From Psilocybe azurescens (taxonomy: Eukaryota > Basidiomycota > Agaricomycetes > Agaricales > Agrocybaceae): a stretch of 64,000 nt of DNA. The number at the start of each line of letters is the position of its first letter. Positions within the stretch are counted from its first letter, which is position 1. The position numbers and the translations under genes are program-made. The stretch is from assembly GCA_023853785.1 (NCBI GenBank), contig JAJIRX010000557.1, forward strand, positions 806,001-870,000. Reading direction: 5' to 3'. Positions 49,401 through 61,614 of this stretch are shown in pieces. The notes beneath the pieces are model-generated. The model made no database searches and was not told where the DNA came from. It saw only the letters and a program-made list of their open reading frames with translations.

Positions 49401-49738
49401 GAGAGCTTCACTTCCTGAAGCCTGTCGATCTTACAGGGTTACCTAAACTTGGTGCTCTGCTAGGGGAGGTGGTTAGATTCGATGACAAGGAATGCAGCGT
49501 GTATCCAGAGAGCGAAGAAGCAGAGAAACCCCCACCTGGATCGGGACTCAACGTGGAATCCAAAATTTCTCTGGAACGATGCTGGGTGTCCAACAAGGCT
49601 ACGAGAGCACCCATCACTGATCCCAATCACCCTATGGCCATCAAACACCTCAAGCGATTGAAGAATATGAAGGGAACACATTTTGTTGGATTTGATATGA
49701 AGACTGGTACATGGACGTTTACCGTGGACCATTTCTGA
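46487..49738 (+). CDS. NUP98/NUP116-type FG nucleoporin with GLEBS and autoproteolytic domain
   Basis: The protein begins MFGSTWGNTQQNPQQ and carries many FG/GLFG-like repeats (AFGQ, SLFGG, AFGAFG). A GLEBS motif (LQFQSISCMPAYIGYSFEEL with KTAS) that binds the mRNA export factor Gle2/Rae1 lies after the first FG block. After more FG repeats come a linker (VQLGYTPASSKLRGFGSSPS) and the C-terminal autoproteolytic/NPC-anchoring domain (GDYWVKPDLATLKKAGYDQL, FEGLVVGRKGYGELHFL, GTHFVGFDMKTGTWTFTV). The CDS ends exactly DHF-stop. NUP98 proteins form the permeability barrier and dock transport factors. Three one-base breaks: five G at 48272-48276 (six expected), CC at 48461-48462 (CCC expected) and five T at 48756-48760 (six expected). 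Confidence 0.9.
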
Positions 49739-50376
49739 TGTATCTACATTCCTTCTGCCGTGGCTTCACATTTTACAATGGGATCTGCAGATTATCTGCC
49801 GTGGTTGGATTCTCCTTTCTTTTCGTGTTCATTCTTCTTTTCCTTTATCGCTTTCAAATTCTCCAGCTTTCTCATGCCAGAAACCTGGCCCAATTCCGAC
49901 TCCTGTTTGCGGTGCTGTATGCGGATTGCGCAACCACTCGAAAATCAAATCATCTCAGTATTATTACCATTGCGGTCTTGATTCCCTGCGTAGCACAACC
50001 CCTGTGTCTTGTTTCCGTGTAGTAGATACGAATCTGTTGTTACATAAATACATGCATCCTTTCACCGAGAGCGTCGCGTGCGGGTCGAAACGGAATATCT
50101 ATACTTTACTCTTCCCTCGTGCCGGACGGAGACGGAAATGTCGAAAGTTCTGACCGTTGACGACCGCAGAAACACTGAAATGTCATGACCGATTGGCTTA
50201 GTAAACTGCACGTGACGACGTGGGTGTCCCACCGTCGGAACTCGGGAAAGTGATGAAATCATAGGTGAGTACACTTGCTGGAGTCTAGATCCATTGGTTT
50301 TCCTTCTTATAGGCCAGACATTTCAAACCTTCAGCAACATTCTCTCCCCCCCCCCACTTCGTCTATACTAAAAACC
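49739..50376 (+). other. Spacer between nucleoporin and RCF2 genes
   Basis: No gene is supported. It holds the nucleoporin 3' UTR and the RCF2 promoter/leader. A run of ten C lies at 50346-50355, 22 bases before the RCF2 start codon. Confidence 0.55.
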
Positions 50377-51294
50377 ATGAAGGTATTGAGCTTTATTCAT
50401 GAATGGAATATGTATTCTTACTACGTCATGGCTAGCTTTCGACAGACCAGCAACGCGAAGAACACGCAGCCGCATCCCGTCGAGGTGCTCTCGAAGGTGC
50501 TCTTGCTAGCGGAACTGTCGCTCTCGCTGGCTCGCTGTGGGCAAATAAAAGATGGCCCGCATATCAAAGACTGCCTATATCCTTGAAAGCCCTTGGCCTT
50601 ATCATCGTCGTCGCACCATGCTTATCGATTCAAGCTGAACGTCGTGGACTTGAATATGAGCGATCCCAGTGGTATGTTGTCTACATACCCCTGCAAGTCA
50701 TAGACACGTCTCATCTGCTTATAGGGAAGGTGAAGGCCTTCGTATTCTGGATGAAAGGGAGATACAAGCAATGAAGAAATGGGACTCTATGTCTCTGAGT
50801 GATAAGATTGGCGACTGGTCCTATCGTCATCAATACAGCTTGATCATGGGCGGCTGGGCTGGAAGTCTTGCCATCGCTGGAGCTGTCATCTCTCGTCAAA
50901 AGTGAGCTTCCTGAGCCGATATTCGGTGTATGGTTTGCTTATTTGATCATATTAGATACCAAACCTACCCCCAGAAGGTATATTGCAGCTTTTTCATATC
51001 ATTGTTATATTGCTGACTGTCACGCATTCTAGATCGTTCAAGCTCGTATGTGGGCCCAAGGATTGACGATTGGTCTGCTTATTGTGGCTGGAGCTCTCAC
51101 ACATTCGAGGAGAGTTGCCTATTCCAAAGAAGACCAAAACGATCATTCGTGGAAGGATGTGGTTAGTACCATAGTCATATTACAAAATTTTATCCACTAA
51201 ATTTGCTCTACAGCTGGATCAACAAGAACGGGACCGTAAACATGAGGCTGCTTTAATTGCCGCGTCTCGCAACCAGGGGGCCATTGCTGCATAA
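50377..51294 (+). CDS. RCF2: Respiratory supercomplex factor 2 (HIG1 domain)
   Basis: A two-codon first exon (ATGAAG) joins LSTDQQREEHAAASRRGALE through an acceptor at ATGGCTAG. Two hydrophobic segments follow (GALASGTVALAGSLWA, ALGLIIVVAPCLSIQAE), then EGEGLRILDEREIQAM and the HIG1 domain (YSLIMGGWAGSLAIAGAVIS, IVQARMWAQGLTIGLLIVAG) with the conserved QARMWAQG motif. Rcf2 is an inner-membrane protein that associates with cytochrome c oxidase and the III-IV supercomplex. The end, RKHEAALIAASRNQG, is charged. Introns join in phase and no frame break was found. Confidence 0.88.
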
Positions 51295-51979
51295 ACATAG
51301 ACACGACTCATCTAAAATAAATCTTTAGTCTAAATATAATCGTGCGCCTAATTCTGTGCATTGTGCATCGTGTCTTTTACTTTATTGTAGCTCACTTGTA
51401 AACGTATCTTGTCAATTGTATTTTGTAATTAGTCTATCTATTTCTGAGAAACATTTCTACCTGTGCATGATCATCGGTGTCGAGAGCCAATGGCATCTTG
51501 AATAGCGACATTTCCCGAGGAAGGTTCAAATATCCCTGATAAGTGTGACTTTGTGGTGCCACGCTTGTGTAACACCGAAAGGGAGTTCTCCTCGCCGATG
51601 GACCAACGAGGCTGCGTCGACTGCGAGGGCTGGCCTCTGATAGAGGTGAATCGCATGACATGATAATTCGCGAGCGGCCCGACACAGTTTCAAGTTTGTT
51701 ACTTTGCTTTACTTTTATCAATCTATCCAACAAATTGCATTACCATGAGCCCATTTTCGGAGGGCTCACCCGGCACCGTAAGTATCTTATTTGGCAGGCG
51801 ACTCTCTCCAGTGGACTGCCTACTGGGTTGAAACGTGGTCATGAAGGCTTTTAGGCATTCAATCACCAGTCCGGGTAACGAGGGAATAGGACTCGGCACA
51901 GCCTGTCAATGCAGGGGTAACGATTGGTCCAACCCTTTACCGCTTCGTTGATCTGAATTACTGACAGTCCAGAGACACG
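51295..51979. other. Spacer between RCF2 and the DUF6535 gene
   Basis: A minus-strand frame of about 77-99 codons (to 51434) shows no recognisable domain and I do not call it. Otherwise no supported coding content. Confidence 0.5.
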
Positions 51980-54649
51980 ATGTCTACTGCTGTGAATGGA
52001 TCGTCTCGAGTAGAAGAGAAGGGTTCCGTGCTTGATGCCGAGCAGTGTGTGAGTTCTCCTGGTCTCATATTCCCAGGATCAGAACGTTGATGTGACTTGC
52101 ATCCTCTCAGTCCGACGATGACGAAAAGTCACAAAAGAAAGCGCAGAAACCTAGTGCAAATCCTTCCAAAGGTTCTGATCCGGCAAGTATTTTTATTCAA
52201 TATCCTGATTCTCTTTATTGATTGAATCACTTTGAAGGATGGTCTTGGTTACACTGGATGGAACTTAGGTATCGACGGCGACAAGTTCAAGTTTGCTCCT
52301 CCACCACCAGAGGGTGATCCCTGGAGTGCCCTGTTGGAGCCCCCTGCTGGAAAGAGATCGGATACAGTGTGAGACTTGGAAGAACGAGGTCAACAATGTG
52401 CTTTTTTTTTGTGAGTAACCTTAAATTTCATGAGGAGTCAATTATACTGAGCAATGCGTTGATTACCCGTTACAAGGCGACTCTATTCTCTGCGGTAGTG
52501 ACAGCATTTGTGATCGAATCGTACAAGAGTCTGCAAGATGATCCACAAGTCTTGCTGCTTGCGCATATAGCCAGCAGTTTGGATAATGTCTTGAACGGAA
52601 CCTCATCTACACCTATAACAGCGCTAGCTGGTGCTGGTGGCCCGGCCCCCGCTGATGTTCGCATAAACAGTTTTTGGTTCATGAGTCTTGTCCTCAGCTT
52701 AACCACTGTATTATTTGGAATCATATCGCTTCAATGGCTAAGCGAGCACCAGGGCTATTCCGAACTCACCCCAAAGCAAGCCTTCGCTGTTTTCCAGATG
52801 CGTGCGGACGGTATTGAAAAATGGTATCTCCGCAAGGTCTTTACGGCCCTGCCAGTGCTTCTTCAAGGCGCGGTGGTGTTATTCCTGGTAGGAATGGTCG
52901 ATTTCTCTCTCCTTCTTGGGCTCGGAGTGTCGATACCTACAGTTATAGCCATTGGTTTGACTTTGCTCTTCTACATATTCACCACTGTCCTTCCAACAGT
53001 GCAAGGCCTCAGCTTTTACATTCCGTTCCTCCTTTCCAACCAGCCATTGACCGCACCACCTCAATGCCCGTATAAATCCCCGCAATCACGAGCATTTCGA
53101 ATTGTCTTCCATTTTATATTTCACATCGCCTACCTTTGCTATCTGCACATTATTGAACCAACCACACGATTCACCGTTTATCGAGTTCCATACCTGTTGG
53201 GACGCATCCCCAGTGTCCCTGACCCAGAAGTCGACCCTATTGTACCGCTGTTATCTTCTACCTGGCGTCGTAGAACATGGCAAGAATTCGACCTAGCTTG
53301 GATCTCTCTCCGAGATAATTATGCACTCCAAAGGTTTAATCGCCAGGGGTTAATTGACCACCTTTCAATACAAGGACACAAGCTCATGCCAGTATACGAT
53401 ACGATAATGGGTCTTCGTAGTCTATTCCAAGACAGTAATACCGAAATTAAAGATGACTATCTATCAACCATTTACCATTGCTTTTGCGATGTCTCTCGGT
53501 CGGTTACAGATCATGTCGTTTATGCTGTGGAACGGCCCTCCCTTGACAGCAAATCACATCACCACCATTATTTCTACTCGCTCATCGACGATCGATACAG
53601 TGAGCATCCTCGTCTAGCAGAATATCTAGGCGTACATCCAAATAGAACATTCGACACACCCAATTTCATTGACCCTGAATGGATGATGCTCCATCATGAA
53701 CACATTGTCCTCTTTTTCGTCAATGTCTTGGTCGACCTTCGCGAGTTCAGGCCCTTCCGGATGCATCTGGTCGAAATTCAGACTCGAGCTATGAAGTGGA
53801 TATACGATAAGCGGACAGAAATCGTGCCGTCGACGCTTTTGGTGTTGACTAAAATGCCAGTGGTTACACCCCTCTCGATTGCTGGGATAGTATGCAACCA
53901 TACCCGTGATGAAGATATTCAGAAGGCCCACGGTATTTCTGTTTATATCCGATCCCTTTTATGCCTTGTTAACCTAGAGTTTCCTAGAACTGTGGTGGCA
54001 ATACGCAAATGTATATTTGATGTTCTTTGAATATGCAGGATCGGAGCGAGCCAAAAACTTGAAGCGAGATATCCATGCAGGATGCCACATCCCAGATTTC
54101 GTCACTCAAATGGAGATCGACTTATCATATCTACGTGGTTTCAATTACGACAAGACCATCAACCAAATGTCAGATGATACACTGAAGTCTATGCTTACTA
54201 TTATTCAAGACCGTCTGGAAGAATTCATGGATCATCAAAATCCCACTGATGGACATCGAACCGATCGTAACTTACTGTTCTACACAGCTGCTTTGTTCCT
54301 GCGACGTTTCAATAGCAGCCGATTGCAATACGCCCGTAATTACCAGAATCTACCCGTGGATGTAGATGAAGTACTCGCGACGCTAGCTCGTTATAAACAC
54401 ACGGTGCTGGATGTAAAAGGACGCGATGCTTTGCTTGAGGACCGCTTTGCAGGAATTGAAAAATACGACGCTGTCACTAGGTTTAGCCCAACATGGTGGA
54501 AATTCTTGGACAACCTAGCGTATAAACCACGCGAGCTGTCGGTCCAGGTCGTCTACTCTGATAGTTCTAAACTCGAACCTGATTGGAAACCCGAGTCGAT
54601 ATTTGCTGATACTATTAGCCGCTCATATCTTCCCAATGAGGTTCGGTGA
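51980..54649 (+). CDS. DUF6535 multipass membrane protein
   Basis: Small first exons encode a charged leader (MSTAVNGSSRVEEKGSVLD, SDDDEKSQKKAQKP). The second intron (52183-52237) has a GC donor (GCAAGT). The DUF6535 signature follows: LEPLLERDRIQCETWKNEVN, TLFSAVVTAFVIESYKSLQ, FWFMSLVLSLTTVLFGIISL-QWLSEHQ, QMRADGIEKWYL, two further hydrophobic helices (LLQGAVVLFLVGMVDFSLLL, VIAIGLTLLFYIFTTVLP), then a long soluble C-terminal region. DUF6535 families are large and expanded in mushroom-forming fungi; their function is unknown. Two one-base breaks: five C at 52340-52344 (four expected) and TTT at 54026-54028 (two expected), the second joining FDVL to EYAGSERAKNLKRD. End at 54649. Confidence 0.82.
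52183..52237 (+). other. GC-AG intron in the DUF6535 gene
   Basis: The codons ...GSDP end at 52182 and DGLGYTGWN starts at 52238. The donor is GCAAGT. The only nearby GT (52187) gives the wrong phase. The 55-nt length is normal for this genome. Confidence 0.6.
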
Positions 54650-55456
54650 AATAGGTATTGGGTGGAAGAACCATAGTTACTCATAGTTTCAGACGCGAAT
54701 ATGTAGGGTTTTGTAATATTTAATGAGATATACGACGCATTCAGCTTGTAAGTTCTATCATCCTTAACATTGTATCTTATTGTCTTGGCGTTACACCAGC
54801 GTAGATGGCCTGCGTGAGTCTGACTCTGTGCGCTAAATTTAGTCTTTTGCCATCTTCTGTCAGTGTGTGTCAATCATTAGCATAATGACGGCACACCAAC
54901 CTCAGACCTGACTGGAATGCGTGAAGTAATGCTATTTACTCATTTCGCTTGCATTTTGCGTTTCTCAGGAGACCTACTTATTTGGTTACTGTACAAGAGT
55001 TGTCGTACATGGTAAATTTGCAATCAATTTGTAATGAAAGCACATTGGCTGTATTTGGCCGTTGTCCCAATTAGGTACAGTCACAAAGTACTCTGCCATG
55101 ACAGTCTTCAGTTAAAGCGACGACAATGTTTCTGCTATTCTTTGCTTCCTGACGTTAGTATGCTCAATAGAACCCTTGAATTGCCTCGGCACTTATCAGA
55201 AGACATTGGGTTTTCAAACGGCGACTGCTAGTCAACTCCTCCCGGGTCTCAATTAGGTACCCACAATTCACCCACAACCCAACGAATTGGATTGCCATGC
55301 GGGATATTTATGACAGATCCCTCGTGTTATCCTCATTCTTCCTCTGATTTTTATAACCGGCCATCGATTGGAACGGTATAGCTGGGAATCTATTCGATAC
55401 TACCATCGACCGCCAGTCTGTAGTCTGACATCTGCATTTCAGACTCTACTACAGCA
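54650..55456. other. Intergenic; upstream half of a duplicated segment
   Basis: No gene is seen. From about 55045 onward the sequence resembles 61615-62059: GGCTGTATTTG...CCGTTGTCCCAATT, CCCACAACCC, CAGATCCCTCGTGTT and CCATCGATTGGAA are shared in order. A TTATAA box (55351) lies about 105 bases before the start of copy A. Confidence 0.6.
55045..55456 (+). repeat. Promoter segment of duplication copy A
   Basis: Shares ordered blocks with 61615-62059 upstream of copy C, including the TATA-like element and the CATCGATTGGAA block. Diverged, with small insertions and deletions. Confidence 0.6.
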
Positions 55457-58089
55457 ATGGCGCATAAAGATACGTCTTCGGAGGGAAATCTATCTCAATC
55501 ATGCTGTAAGCGAGCCCCTCTTAACTATATATCCTGCGATTAATTCTGCTCAAGTTTTACGGAGTCGTTCAGGCGATTCAATATCTATGGACTAGGGTAT
55601 AGCACAGGTAGATGAAATCAAATGATTCCTTGTTGCGCCCTTCTTTGTTTCTGAGCAAGTACTTTCAGAAATCAGCCGACCTTCAGAGACTTGCCGGCCT
55701 AAAGGGCAGAAAGGAGTCAGCGCTCGACGCCATGGTATGTATCCTATTCGTTTCTACTTTATGTCGCAGAGATTCGTATGCTCACACAATTCTATGCCGT
55801 CCAGTCACAATACCCTACTTCTCGCTCTATAAATACTACTAGGTCACTGCCATTGGCAACTCCTATTTGAAATCAGCTCGCCATGAGCGTACTGATGGAG
55901 CTGAACCGGATGCTAGTAATCACAATGTTTTCACTAATATACCGGACCCCATATCCAGATTCGGCGCTAGTGTCAGCAACGCCCTTTCAGCAATTCCTAC
56001 CGAAAACAGAGACCAACTTCAACATAACAGAGATACGGTTTAAAACCACATCATTAAATCAATAATTTTTATGGTACGAATACATTTTCTTTTTGGGAAT
56101 CACTGTCGCTTATCGAGTAATCTAACTAGAGTTAAATATTGGCTAAAGGGCTCCAAAGGTGCCTCTTCAAGTTGAGCACTCCCTTGGTCCAGCTGATAAG
56201 TCAATACAGAGATTAACGAGCAATATCAATCATTTGCTGGATGAAGACTTTCGCGAATCGCCGTCAAGCGGCGTCCAAGTTCAAGATATCGGCAGCGGAC
56301 TGACATTGTCATCCCGTCCTTTTTCTTCAGACACGGCGCCACTCTTCATACATGGAACCTGTCGAGAAAGGTATTTTTATGTCACCAATGAAGTTTTTGT
56401 GATGACTTCAAATATGATTATGAAATCAAGATTCTATTTCGAAGACCCCGAAGAAGCCGAGGTGCAGCACCATTTCTCAATCGTTGATGATAAATCCAGC
56501 GTGCTAAATGATCGCATATACGGTCTGTATCTAGGACTCTAGGGCGTTGCATTCGAAGCCTTCGGAGGCCAACCAGCAAAAGGCAGAGCCGAATCATGAT
56601 GACTCTAACATAATTAAACTATCATCTTCGTCTATTGACGTTGTGGCCGCCCCAACGCCAGTTCTGAAGCCCAAGTCCATCTCCACTGGACACCTAGCAT
56701 TCGCCACCCCAAGGGGTGAGTCTTTTGTTGAATATATTTGCGATTATTTCTGGCGTGTAAAATGTATGTCTTTGACAGACTCTTTCGAGTTTCTTCGTGG
56801 TTTTCATAAAAGCGTGCGTCATTTCATTATTCTCAGAACTCGTGCTGAAGTTCAATGAGCTTACTCTCCCCTACAATATATATCTTGGGGACTTAGACAA
56901 AGAATATGCTTATGCCGAAAACTATATGAAATCATCTATCCTGCCGCAAGAGAACGCCATCCACTGCGTCCCTCTCTGGAATCCGTCTTTCGGGTTCGAA
57001 GACGGAAAGCCGGCTCGCTGTGTTCAACTTGGGGATGTTGGATATTTTGACAAAAACGGAACCTTTGTATCGATTTTCAACATTTATCTGTCTGAAGATG
57101 AAAACCGGCAGGAGGGCTTCCTACCTCCTAACTTTCAACAATATCCAGAATTGAGGAGAATTCTCAGCCGTACTATCTACTCTGGATCGACTTACTCGGG
57201 CGATGGGTTCAAAGCCACTGCCAATCCGCAGCTACTGCAAAAAATTTGGGTACGTACTTTTTCCAAAAGTTCCATAATACAATATACACATCGAACCTGT
57301 TAAACGCAGATCTTCTGCGAGGTCCGTCTTCGAACTGAAAGGACGCTGTGAAACGGCCTCGGCCATTATTGTCCCGAATGGTGGTAAACTTCACTACCTA
57401 CATTCACTCAGCTTCAAATTGACGGAAGAATGGCAATATTTTAATGCCAATGTTGATGAATAGTACAAATATGCGAAGCAGTTTGACACGTCATTGAAGA
57501 ACGGGCGCCTGGCACTAGTTTCAGTACTCTTTATGGCGAATAATTGGGGAATAATCCATTGTCACCACAGGTTGGGTGAAAAATTACAACCTCCCTTATC
57601 TGCTGTCCTTGCGTCCAAACCTGGAGAAATGCAGGAAAGTGTCTACATGAATCACCACCAGTGGTACATCACGGGGGTGACGCTACTATGGTTGCGAAAG
57701 TGGGACCCTTGCCGGACGACATGCACTCCAGTGAATCGGGTAGTATCGAGCCTCAATGTTTTGGCGTTGGCGTATACTCGATCATGAAAAGATCGAGTAT
57801 CTTTTCAAGCTCTTCAACTCTTAGCAGCGCCAAAAGATCAGTATCAAGCAAAGGTTCGAGCTCCAAGAGCAATGTTTTTCAAGAAATCCTTCTTTTCGAG
57901 AGGCTAAGGTACAGACAACGGGGTGACTCGGTTGGAGTAAAGGAGAATTGCAAGGTCGACATTCAAATACATGAATATTTATGGATAGTTGACCGTCGCC
58001 CCCTGGCACAGTACTACAATTTGGCTCAATTGGTGCCATTGCTAGTTAGATCCAGTTCCACGGGGCCACAATCTAGTATACTGACTTGA
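55457..58089 (+). pseudogene. Copy A of the NGSLY/VTG-type agaric family, internally stopped
   Basis: Many exons read through a Ser-rich N-terminus, then TGHLAFATPRGESF, DLDKEYAYAENYMKSS, HCVPLWNPSFGFEDGKPARC, QLGDVGYFDKNGTFVSIFNI and SVFELKGRCETASAIIVPNG, ending with VKENCKVDIQIHEYLWIVD. The block QLGDVG.F...G.F...FNI matches copy B (GDVGIL, GQFFLSFNMFL). An in-frame TAG follows FNANVDE near 57461-57463 where the sequence resumes YKYAKQFDTSLKNG. A one-base break lies at five G, 57673-57677 (six expected), restoring GGDATMVAKVGPLPDD. The stop may be a real nonsense mutation or an error, so pseudogene status is provisional. No function known; starts at ATG 55457. Confidence 0.55.
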
Positions 58090-58592
58090 CAAATGCCTCG
58101 TATCTACATCTACATATACAAAGCAACATTGGTTGGGATTTATCATTACTAAGATTTTTAAGTTTTTAGTGATATGATTGGTATTTCTGGTAGATTTTGA
58201 TATAGGCTAGTCTCGGCAACATAGGCACCGCACATGATTGCCACACTTTTCAATTCCAAAACTTATTGGAGAGCCCAAAGAAGCAAAGCAATTCAAAGAT
58301 CTCAGCATACCAAGTTTCTCGAACCCTGCGGCAACAGTAAGTACTTTTTTCGTGTGCAGCACGGGTTCCTTACTAGCAGCAAACAAGTTTTGATTTAAAT
58401 GCAGACCTAACACACCATTCGCAGCACCTTCCTGGATATAAGATCTCACAGAACAGATTAAGAATGAATAGTGATCCAAAACGGGCGGCGTAACGATCGA
58501 AAAAACAAAAGGTTTAATAAATCCGTGCTTTCGTGTATAGCAATGCGCAAAAGCAAAAATTGAGACGCGTAAGCACTCGTAAGCGCTCGCTT
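58090..58592. other. Convergent spacer between copies A and B
   Basis: About 500 bases with only short frames. No gene supported. Confidence 0.55.
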
Positions 58593-60386
58593 CTATGCAT
58601 GTAGAACGTGCTTCTCGTCTCCCAATGAATCCTCGCCTTGGCGTATCAAATCAGCAACAATGTCTGCTGCCCACTGATGAGCTTCACGAGATTGCTTAGG
58701 CCAAAATCTTCTGAGTAGATTGACAAACCACGAATCCTGTACGAAGAATTAACGGCGCTCGGTAGTCCCCATTTGACTTACATTGACCTGTCTATTCGTC
58801 TTGCAGGCTATGGTCGCAACCCCTACTAGAAATAAGTACAATGAAAGTGAGATGATGGCCACAAATGCTGACCATCTTTTTCGATAATATCATAGAACTT
58901 GAAGACTTCTTCCAATAGGATACCAAAATCGGAAACAAAGCCCCTTGGGTACACAGGTGTGTCAAGGGGGCTTGCGTGGTCTCACCATCGTCTCGCCTGG
59001 AAAGAACTGACCAAAAGTAATCGTCAACAAAGGCTAATTTGGCCTTGGGACACTAGTTTGCCTGGATTTAGACTCGACTCGAACGTCCATAAAACGTTGA
59101 ATGTACGTACCTCGTTTAACATAAGCTGTGCGACGATATCCGAAGGATGAAATGAATACTGAAGTCGGTCAAAGAAAGTTCAGAGACAGAAAAGTCACGT
59201 TAATGGATCACCTACGTGTTCCAAAGATTTTGGGGGATCTGGCACTATACTATCATCAGAGAAACTATCATCGCTTGATTGTCCAGAAATTGATGTCCTA
59301 GCATTAGCAGAAACGAAATTATTGGTATCATCATCAACTCGATTGTCTGCATGGACATTATCACGACCTCTGCTATCGACAGTAGTTGCGTTGTTGTGAG
59401 ACTGGTCGCCAACGCTTTCATCACTATTTGAGGGTGGGATAAACTCCAGTTGATCCGATAAGGCAGGTGTGTAAAGCAATATTGAAGCAGGAGTTAACGA
59501 CTGTGGTAAACTCTGGAAATGACGGTCCCAATCTGCACTGTTCAGGGATAGACGTATGCCACGAAGGAATACACATTCTTCTCTTTCAACGGGATCCGGA
59601 GGGTCCATTGGAGACTCCGTAGTATTCCGGCTGCAGTACAGCTTGCCGTCCATGTACTTAGCAGACATTTTTCGGCTTCCTGTCGCCATTCTGGCTGGAA
59701 AGGCAGCCATGTGGCACAATCTTGCTTTGTCGTGTCCAGTAACAATGTATAAGCTGCCGTTGGGGACTATGTGTTTGCCGCCCGAGTATTCAAAATAACG
59801 AATCCAGTCAAACGCATGTCGCTGCAGGTAGTCAGTCATACGGGTTGATACCATATCTTGACGTGAAGCACCCTCTGGTAGTACAAGGAAAGCAGCTTCA
59901 GGCTCCGAAGAGTTGAATTCAAGATGTCTAAGAAACAAATGTTCGTTAATTCTTATCGCAGGGTGACAGGATCAATGGGGATGCATACAGAGGGGTTTCC
60001 GAAACACGGGTGATTTCCATACCTCTACTCGCGACGACAGAGCCGGGCAAAAATAATCTGGCATGCTGACAATCTCTGATTCACTGGGAGGGCTTAAAGG
60101 AACATACCCAGGAGGAGGGCTGAGCACGGCTAGACTGTTTAATGGGTCGTCGTGGTGCAGAAACATATTGAAAGAAAGAAAAAATTGACCGTCGACCGTT
60201 GAGAGAATCCCAACATCGCCGATGCATATTCCTCGCTTTTCGTATGGACTAGGTAGATCAGGCCCAATTCTAGGATACCACATTGGATACCCATATCCCG
60301 CTGAAAATAGTGCTCGAGAATATATCTGGCCTGCCCAAGGAGTTTGGTGGGGGTTATTTGACGGAAGGTTATCAAGTTTGGAAATC
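58593..60386 (-). CDS. Copy B of the NGSLY/VTGHDKA-type agaric family, 5' end not found
   Basis: Conserved blocks from the first clear exon (60386): SAGYGYPMWYPRIGPDLPSP, ICIGDVGIL, FFLSFNMFLHHDDPLN, a degenerate splice region, AAFLVLPEGASRQDM, VPNGSLYIVTGHDKA, REECVFLRGIRLSLN, an acidic/Ser-rich middle, and the C-terminal PVYPRGFVSDFGILLEE, EKVGVATIACKTNRQ, DSWFVNLLRRFWPKQSRE, ADLIRQGEDSL. The family is common in agarics; its biochemical role is unknown. One base is missing at five G, 58966-58970 (six expected). Between 59041 and 59110 a stop interrupts the predicted joint. Upstream of 60386 no matching start exon was found, so the copy is either truncated or its first exons are unrecognised. 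Confidence 0.6.
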
Positions 60387-61614
60387 CTGCAACATGAGGT
60401 ATGCGCTTGCTGAAAGGAGCCTTATGGATTTCTGTTTTAATGCTTGTATTCAGTTATTTAGCATGTGAACAGCACACACGAACTAGTACGGCCTTTCGTT
60501 GCGGTCTTGCTTTTCGTTCTACTTTGGCTGAGTACCATCACGGTATCTTCTATAAAGTATCACTAGTAAGTATATTGACGTGGCTATACTATTGGCAAGC
60601 AATGTCAAGCAATAACTTAATGGATACCGAAGTCGAGAGACTTACAAGCCTGTATCTATGCGCCAGTCCAGTAAGATTAGAAAGGTGTTGGAGAATCTAC
60701 TAAAGATTGTCAAGAGTTGGTTGTACGAGGAAGAGAGTATGGCTGTGATCAACCGCCCACACGTGCAACCACGAAGTAAGTTCGAAGAATGGCGTACATT
60801 TATGTAATTTCGGAACTTGTAGTCCGGTCCCACAAATTACACGTTTTGATTGAGGTCCTCAGCATCAGAAGAGCTATGAATACACTTGCCATCATGATCG
60901 ACTACTAGTACAAGTACCATGTTAGAAACGAAAAAAATCTTTTCTTCTTATCCTTATTGCTTAGTCTGGAGATAAGTTGGCTTCATGAGACATGATACTT
61001 TCAACTGGTCGTATACCACACATTAGAACAGGAGAAAATGTAATTGATCATTGTATGATATAGGATTTTACTGTTAGAATGTAATTAATTTAAATCCAAT
61101 CCAAACGACATCAAGAATTGAGTCTCGAGATTTTATCTCTAACTAGACGCAGAGGAGTGGGTTAAGAACAAGGCGCACGATGGGTGCATAGGAATGGGGA
61201 GGATGCGGCAGGTATGATCAAATTGGTGACTATGAACCCATTGTTCACAATGGTGGTAAGAAGACGAGGTGTGTCATGACTCATCCGTGGGCTCCGACTG
61301 CAAGCTAGAGGATTACTTATCTTCTACGTAGATCTTGTATTTCGGATTTTGGCGCAGTGCCAAATTTACTCCGTTGCGTGCATACCACATAACCCAGAAT
61401 TCTTGTTTCTGGTAGTAAATACAAGTTACATAAGTTCTTAAACATATGCAAGCCATTCGATTGAATGTGACCTAAAATTACCATTAACTCTTCCATCAAT
61501 CACCAGCAACATCAATAACGGCATACGGACTAGACTGTATGTAATACTGATGCCCAGTATTTAGGAGAACATCTCTATTTTTATGCTTGTTTAGCAAGTC
61601 TAATAGCAATGCCA

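Noticed and set aside
51434..51733. Minus-strand frame of up to 99 codons between RCF2 and the DUF6535 gene
   Set aside because: No domain or conserved block recognised; overlaps the likely promoter of the DUF6535 gene.
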